Positions 25,630 to 29,465 of a stretch of 29,465 bases of DNA are shown here, one piece after another; the first letter of the stretch is position 1, and the number at the start of each line of letters is the position of its first letter. Source of the DNA: CAYSLU01 sp964431965 (GTDB taxonomy: Bacteria > Verrucomicrobiota > Kiritimatiellia > CAIKKV01 > CAYSLU01); the NCBI GenBank assembly GCA_964431965.1, contig CAYSLU010000070.1:1-29465 (forward strand), given 5' to 3'. A program made the position numbers and the translations under genes. The notes below the pieces were generated by a model, which worked only from the letters and a program-made list of their open reading frames with translations, did no database searches and was not told the DNA's origin.

Positions 25630-26256
25630 ATGGCCGACGACCTTCAGAGCCTGCTCGACCGAATCCAGAAGGACGGGGTGGACCGGGCCGAAGTCGAAGC
25701 CCGAAAGATGCTCGCCGAGGCCAAGGCCCACGCCGACCGGATCGTGGCCGAAGCGGGGGAGCGCGCCCGGCGGATGATCGCCGAAGCCGGCGAGAGCACC
25801 GCCGCGGCAGAGGCCCGCGGCCGGCAGACGCTCCAGCAGGCAGCCCGCGACACCATCCTCACCGTCGAGGATGGCGTGCAACGAGCCTTCCGCGCGATCG
25901 CGGGACGCGCCGTGGACCGTGCCCTCACGGTCGAGGTCCTCCAGCAGATGCTCGTCGGCATCGTGGAGTCCTACATCAGCCGCGAGGGCGACTGCAGCGG
26001 GATCGCCATTCTGGTCCCCAAGGACCGCCAGTCGGCCGTCGCCGACTTCTTCATGAAGGAGTTTCAGGACGCCATCCACAAGGGGCTGACCATCCAGGGC
26101 GATCCGCAGGTCCTGTCGGGGTTCCGCGTGTCCATGGCCGACGATCGGCTCTACCACGACTTCTCGCGCGAAGCCATCGTCGATGCGCTGTGCCAGTTCC
26201 TCCGCCCCCAGCTTGCGGAGCTCATGCGCGGGGCGGGCTCCGCTCCGACGCCATGA
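25630..26256 (+). CDS. atpE: V/A-type ATP synthase subunit E
   Basis: 208 residues from ATG at 25630, with GGAGGA at 25619-25624. The N-terminal 80 residues form a long charged Ala-rich helix (AEVEARKMLAEAKAHADRIV) that makes the coiled-coil peripheral stalk with subunit G/H. The C-terminal half is the globular head-binding domain, with AILVPKDRQSAVADFFM and a final LCQFLRPQLAELM. Subunit E links the A3B3 catalytic head to the membrane part. Its position as first gene of the operon matches the bacterial order E-DUF2764-A-B known from several PVC, spirochaete and Bacteroidota genomes. The symbol follows the V-type naming and is not the F-type c subunit. Confidence 0.88.
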   Translation: MADDLQSLLDRIQKDGVDRAEVEARKMLAEAKAHADRIVAEAGERARRMIAEAGESTAAAEARGRQTLQQAARDTILTVEDGVQRAFRAIAGRAVDRALTVEVLQQMLVGIVESYISREGDCSGIAILVPKDRQSAVADFFMKEFQDAIHKGLTIQGDPQVLSGFRVSMADDRLYHDFSREAIVDALCQFLRPQLAELMRGAGSAPTP

Positions 26257-26801
26257 GCCGCTACTACCTCATGGCCAGCCTGCCGATGCTGACCTTGGGG
26301 CCGGCGCCCGCTGTCTCCTACGCCGCGTTTCGGGCGGCCTGCGGCGAGCAGCTCGGGGCGGGCGACGTGGCCGAGCTGGACGCCCTGGCGGAGGGGGTCG
26401 GCCAGCCGGCGAGCGGCTTCGCCCGGCGATGGGAGGCGAGGGAGACGCGCCTGCGGAACATCGTGGCCCGAAGCCGCGCCGCGCGCCGGGCGATCGACCC
26501 GGCCCCGTTCCTCCGGCCGGAGAGCGGCATGGACGTGGCGCTGCGCCAGGCGGTCGCGAACGCGTTCGCCCGCCGCACGCCAGCCGAGCGCGAGCTGGAG
26601 CTCGACCGGATCCGGTGGGCGGCTCTGGACGAGCTGGCGGGAACGAGCCCGTTTTCAATCGCGGCCGTGTTCGCCTACGCCTTGAAGCTGAAGCTCTGCG
26701 GGAAATGGGCCGCGCTCGATCCCGAGTCCGGCCGGCAGGCGGCCGATGCCGCGGTCGCCGCGCTGGCGCAAGCCGGAGCGACGCCGGAGCGGCGAGGATG
26801 A
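26253..26801 (+). CDS. DUF2764 family protein of the bacterial V-ATPase operon
   Basis: 182 residues from ATG at 26253, overlapping the subunit E stop (ATGA). The opening SRYYLMASLPMLTLGPAPAVSYAAFRAAC matches the 'YYfLvASLP.L.fg..p..s...F...C' start of DUF2764 proteins, which are found between the E and A genes of V-ATPase operons in bacteria that lack a separate C/F set at this position. The rest is helical, with PAERELELDRIRWAALDELAG. It is thought to replace a stalk subunit (the C-like role), but I know of no direct proof. It ends 7 bases before subunit A. Confidence 0.85.
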   Translation: MSRYYLMASLPMLTLGPAPAVSYAAFRAACGEQLGAGDVAELDALAEGVGQPASGFARRWEARETRLRNIVARSRAARRAIDPAPFLRPESGMDVALRQAVANAFARRTPAERELELDRIRWAALDELAGTSPFSIAAVFAYALKLKLCGKWAALDPESGRQAADAAVAALAQAGATPERRG

Positions 26802-26808
26802 GGAAGCG

Positions 26809-28542
26809 ATGAGCACGACACGGGGCCGCATCGTCGGCGTCAACGGGAACATGATCACGGTGGCCTTCGAGGGCGCCGTGGGCCAGAACGAGGTGGCGTA
26901 CGCCCACACGGGCGACATGCGCCTCATGTCCGAGGTCGTGCGCGTGCGCGGCTCATACGCGGACCTGCAGGTGTTCGAGGACACCGGCGGCGTCGGCGTG
27001 GGCGACTCGGTGGAGTTCACCGGCGAGCTGCTCGCGGCCGCCCTGGGGCCGGGCTTGCTGGGCCAGGTCTTCGACGGACTCCAGAACCCCCTGCCCCAGC
27101 TTGCCGAACAGTGCGGGTTCTTCCTGCAGCGGGGCACCTACCTCGACGCGCTGCCCCGCGACGCGGAGTGGGAGTTCACCCCGTGCGTCCGCGTCGGCGA
27201 CGCCGTCTCCGGCGGCCTGCCGCTCGGATGGGTGCCCGAAGGCATCTTCCAGCACCGCATCATGGCGCCGTTCGGACTGACGGGAACGGCCACGGTGTCG
27301 GAGATCCGCGCCGCCGGGCGGTGCCGGATGGACGAGGTCGTGGCCCGACTCGCGGACGAGGGCGGCGGGATCCACGAGGTGCGCCTCTCCCAGCGCTGGC
27401 CCGTCAAGCTGCCGATCCGGGCCTACGCCGAGCGCCTGCGCCCCACCGAATCGCTCGTCACCCAGATCCGCATCATCGACACCTTCTTCCCGGTGGCGCG
27501 CGGCGGCACCTACTGCATCCCCGGCCCGTTCGGGGCCGGCAAGACGGTGCTGCAGCAGATCACGAGCCGCCACGCGGACGTGGACGTGGTGGTGATCGCG
27601 GCCTGCGGCGAGCGCGCGGGCGAGGTCGTCGAGACCCTCCGAGAGTTCCCGGAGCTGCCCGACCCGCGCACCGGCCGCAGCCTCATGGAGCGGACGGTCA
27701 TCATCTGCAACACCAGCTCGATGCCCGTCGCGTCCCGGGAGGCGTCGGTCTACACCGGCGTCACCATCGCGGAATACTACCGGCAGATGGGGCTGAACGT
27801 GCTGCTGCTGGCGGACTCCACCTCGCGCTGGGCCCAGGCGCTGCGCGAGCTCTCCGGCCGACTCGAGGAGATCCCGGGCGAGGAGGCCTTCCCCGCCTAC
27901 CTCGAGTCGGTCATCGCCGGGTTCTACGAGCGCGGGGGCATCGTCCGGCTGAAGACCGTCGAGCAGGGCTCGGTCACCATCGGCGGCACGGTCAGCCCTG
28001 CCGGCGGCAACTTCGACGAGCCGGTCACGCAGTCCACGCTCAAGGTGGTCGGGGCGTTTCACGGCCTGTCCCGGGCCCGGTCGGACGCGCGGCGCTACCC
28101 CGCCATCGACCCGCTGGAAAGCTGGAGCCACTACGCCGGAGTCGTGCCCGAGGCGGAGGTCGCCGGCGCCCGCGAGGTGCTGCGCAAGGGCAACGAGGTC
28201 AGCCAGATGATGAAGGTCGTCGGCGAAGAAGGCACCTCGATGGAGGATTTCGTCACCTACCTGAAAGCCGAGTTCCTCGACGCCGTCTACCTGCAGCAGG
28301 ATGCGTACGACGCCGTGGACGCGGCCACGCCGGCGGACCGCCAGCGAGCGGTGTTCGCGGTCATGGTCCGCATCCTGAACGCGCCCCTGACGTTCGCGGA
28401 CCCGGACGCCGCCCGGCACTTCTTCCACACGCTCACCCGGGTCGGGCGCGAGTGGAATCGCGAGGCGGCCGGCACGGAGCCGTTCCGCACGCGCCAGGCG
28501 CAGATCGAGGCGCTCCTCGCGGAGGCATCGGCTCATGCATAA
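26809..28542 (+). CDS. atpA: V/A-type ATP synthase catalytic subunit A
   Basis: 577 residues from ATG at 26809, with GAGGAAG just upstream, the standard length. The N-terminal beta barrel (TTRGRIVGVNGNMITVAF) is followed by the non-homologous insertion typical of V-type A subunits. The Walker A loop is GPFGAGKT (239-246) and the Walker B strand is LNVLLLADSTSRWAQALRE. The conserved catalytic segment CGERAGEVVETLREFPEL carries the Glu that activates water. The C-terminal helical domain ends with a RTRQAQIEALLAEA helix. It hydrolyses or makes ATP at the head of a rotary complex coupled to H+ or Na+ movement. The coupling ion cannot be seen because subunit K is outside the window. It overlaps subunit B by 8 bp. 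Confidence 0.97.
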   Translation: MSTTRGRIVGVNGNMITVAFEGAVGQNEVAYAHTGDMRLMSEVVRVRGSYADLQVFEDTGGVGVGDSVEFTGELLAAALGPGLLGQVFDGLQNPLPQLAEQCGFFLQRGTYLDALPRDAEWEFTPCVRVGDAVSGGLPLGWVPEGIFQHRIMAPFGLTGTATVSEIRAAGRCRMDEVVARLADEGGGIHEVRLSQRWPVKLPIRAYAERLRPTESLVTQIRIIDTFFPVARGGTYCIPGPFGAGKTVLQQITSRHADVDVVVIAACGERAGEVVETLREFPELPDPRTGRSLMERTVIICNTSSMPVASREASVYTGVTIAEYYRQMGLNVLLLADSTSRWAQALRELSGRLEEIPGEEAFPAYLESVIAGFYERGGIVRLKTVEQGSVTIGGTVSPAGGNFDEPVTQSTLKVVGAFHGLSRARSDARRYPAIDPLESWSHYAGVVPEAEVAGAREVLRKGNEVSQMMKVVGEEGTSMEDFVTYLKAEFLDAVYLQQDAYDAVDAATPADRQRAVFAVMVRILNAPLTFADPDAARHFFHTLTRVGREWNREAAGTEPFRTRQAQIEALLAEASAHA

Positions 28543-29465
28543 GGTCTACCACCACATCCGCAACATCGTCGGAAACGTGATCGAGGTCCAAGCCGGCGGA
28601 ATTCGCTACCGCGAGCTCGCGGAGATCGTCTCGCGCCGCGGCTCGACGCTCGGACAGGTCATCCGGCTGCAGGGCGACGTCGTCTCGATCCAGGTCTTCG
28701 CAGGCGCCCGGGGGATCGCCACCGACGCCCGCATCCGGTTCCTCGGCCATCCGATGCGGATCCCGTTCTCCGACCGGCTGCTCGGCCGCATCTTCACGGG
28801 CAGCGGCGTGCCGCGCGACCGCGGGCCCGCGCTGTCGGACTCGCCCATCGAGATCGGCGGCCCGTCGGTCAACCCCGCCCGCCGCATCATCCCGCGCAAG
28901 ATGGTGCGCACCGGCATCCCCATGATCGACGTGTTCAACACGCTCGTGGAGTCCCAGAAGCTCCCCATCTTCGCCCGCGCCGGCGAGCCGTACAATCCGC
29001 TGCTCGCCCGCATCGCCCTCCAGGCGGAGGTCGACGTCATCATCCTGGGCGGGATGGGCCTCAAGTACGACGACTTCCTCTACTTCCGGGACACGCTGGA
29101 GGAGCAGGGCGCCCTCGCCCGCACGGTGATGTTCGTCCACACGGCCGCCGATCCGGTCGTCGAGTGCCTGCTCGTCCCCGACGCCGCGCTCGCCGTGGCC
29201 GAGCAGTTCGCGCTCGGCGGCCGGCGGGTCCTGGTCCTGCTCACGGACATGACCAACTTCGCCGACTCGCTGAAGGAAATCGCCATCACCATGGAGCAGA
29301 TCCCCTCGAACCGGGGCTACCCCGGGGACCTGTACAGCCAGCTCGCGGCCCGCTATGAAAAGGCGGTCGACTTCGAAGGAGCCGGGTCGATCACCATCCT
29401 CGCGGCGACGACCATGCCCGGCGACGACGTCACCCACCCCGTTCCCGACAACACCGGCTACATCA
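28535..29465 (+). CDS. atpB: V/A-type ATP synthase subunit B (partial, runs off the window)
   Basis: The first 310 residues of about 430, from ATG at 28535 inside the end of subunit A. The start MHKVYHHIRNIVGNVIEVQ and the domain order (beta barrel, then nucleotide-binding domain) are typical. The Walker A-like loop is degenerate (FARAGEPYNPLL), as expected for the non-catalytic B subunit. MVRTGIPMIDVFNTLVESQKLP, VLVLLTDMTNFADSLKEI and IPSNRGYPGDLYSQLAARYEKA are all strongly conserved in the family. The window stops in PDNTGYI, so the C-terminal helices and the later genes D, I and K are not visible. Confidence 0.96.
   Translation, partial: MHKVYHHIRNIVGNVIEVQAGGIRYRELAEIVSRRGSTLGQVIRLQGDVVSIQVFAGARGIATDARIRFLGHPMRIPFSDRLLGRIFTGSGVPRDRGPALSDSPIEIGGPSVNPARRIIPRKMVRTGIPMIDVFNTLVESQKLPIFARAGEPYNPLLARIALQAEVDVIILGGMGLKYDDFLYFRDTLEEQGALARTVMFVHTAADPVVECLLVPDAALAVAEQFALGGRRVLVLLTDMTNFADSLKEIAITMEQIPSNRGYPGDLYSQLAARYEKAVDFEGAGSITILAATTMPGDDVTHPVPDNTGYI

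Overview
This is a GC-rich bacterial window with no rRNA, tRNA or CRISPR array. A bacterial V/A-type ATPase operon (E, DUF2764, A, B) sits next to a single-chain pyruvate:ferredoxin oxidoreductase. Nearby are a sialidase-fold protein and an oligogalacturonate-lyase-like protein. Together these suggest an anaerobic, glycan-using bacterium. The Kiritimatiellota/Lentisphaerae side of the PVC group is my best guess, but Spirochaetes or Bacteroidota relatives are not excluded, and nothing here fixes the taxonomy.

Layout. (1) 1-154: the end of a probable class II fructose-bisphosphate aldolase, closed by a clear intrinsic terminator. (2) 269-8961: eight tightly packed plus-strand genes, most joined by GTGA-type overlaps or gaps of a few bases. 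They encode a B12-type radical SAM enzyme, a secreted NTF2/SnoaL-like protein, a stand-alone E2-type acyltransferase domain, an amidohydrolase-2 TIM-barrel protein, a second B12-type radical SAM enzyme, a GNAT protein, a second small GNAT-like protein and a GH3-family acyl-adenylating enzyme. (3) 9026-12792: two convergent radical SAM genes with different Cys-containing C-terminal regions, and a PAPS-type sulfotransferase. Regions 2 and 3 look like a specialised-metabolite or unusual lipid pathway without PKS or NRPS genes. I cannot match it to a described pathway, and it is the best candidate for a new system here.

(4) 12793-14918: a stretch with more A/T at third codon positions. It holds a MtaA/URO-D-like gene, a 5'-shortened UPF0175-like antitoxin and an AbrB/PIN (VapBC-type) pair. 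Right after the PIN gene lies a short remnant resembling the C-terminus of the upstream sulfotransferase. This suggests that the stretch was inserted or rearranged next to a second, now broken, sulfotransferase gene. (5) 14984-15628 minus: a secreted YceI protein, followed by an intergenic region with a REP/MITE-like palindrome. (6) 16099-19714: a sialidase-fold gene and an oligogalacturonate-lyase-like beta-propeller gene on plus, overlapped at the 3' end by a convergent malate/lactate dehydrogenase-type gene with a good promoter. None of these has a signal peptide, so they suggest intracellular processing of an oligosaccharide. (7) 19869-21596: a REC-HK-REC hybrid sensor kinase. (8) 21938-25567: nifJ/PFOR, then a strong hairpin and the V-ATPase operon, which runs off the window inside subunit B.

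How the genes work together is inference. GH3 could activate a carboxylic acid for amide or ester formation. The acyltransferases could add acyl groups, the B12 radical SAM enzymes could methylate or rearrange unactivated carbons, and the sulfotransferase could cap a hydroxyl. The PFOR and V-ATPase are core energy metabolism of an anaerobe.
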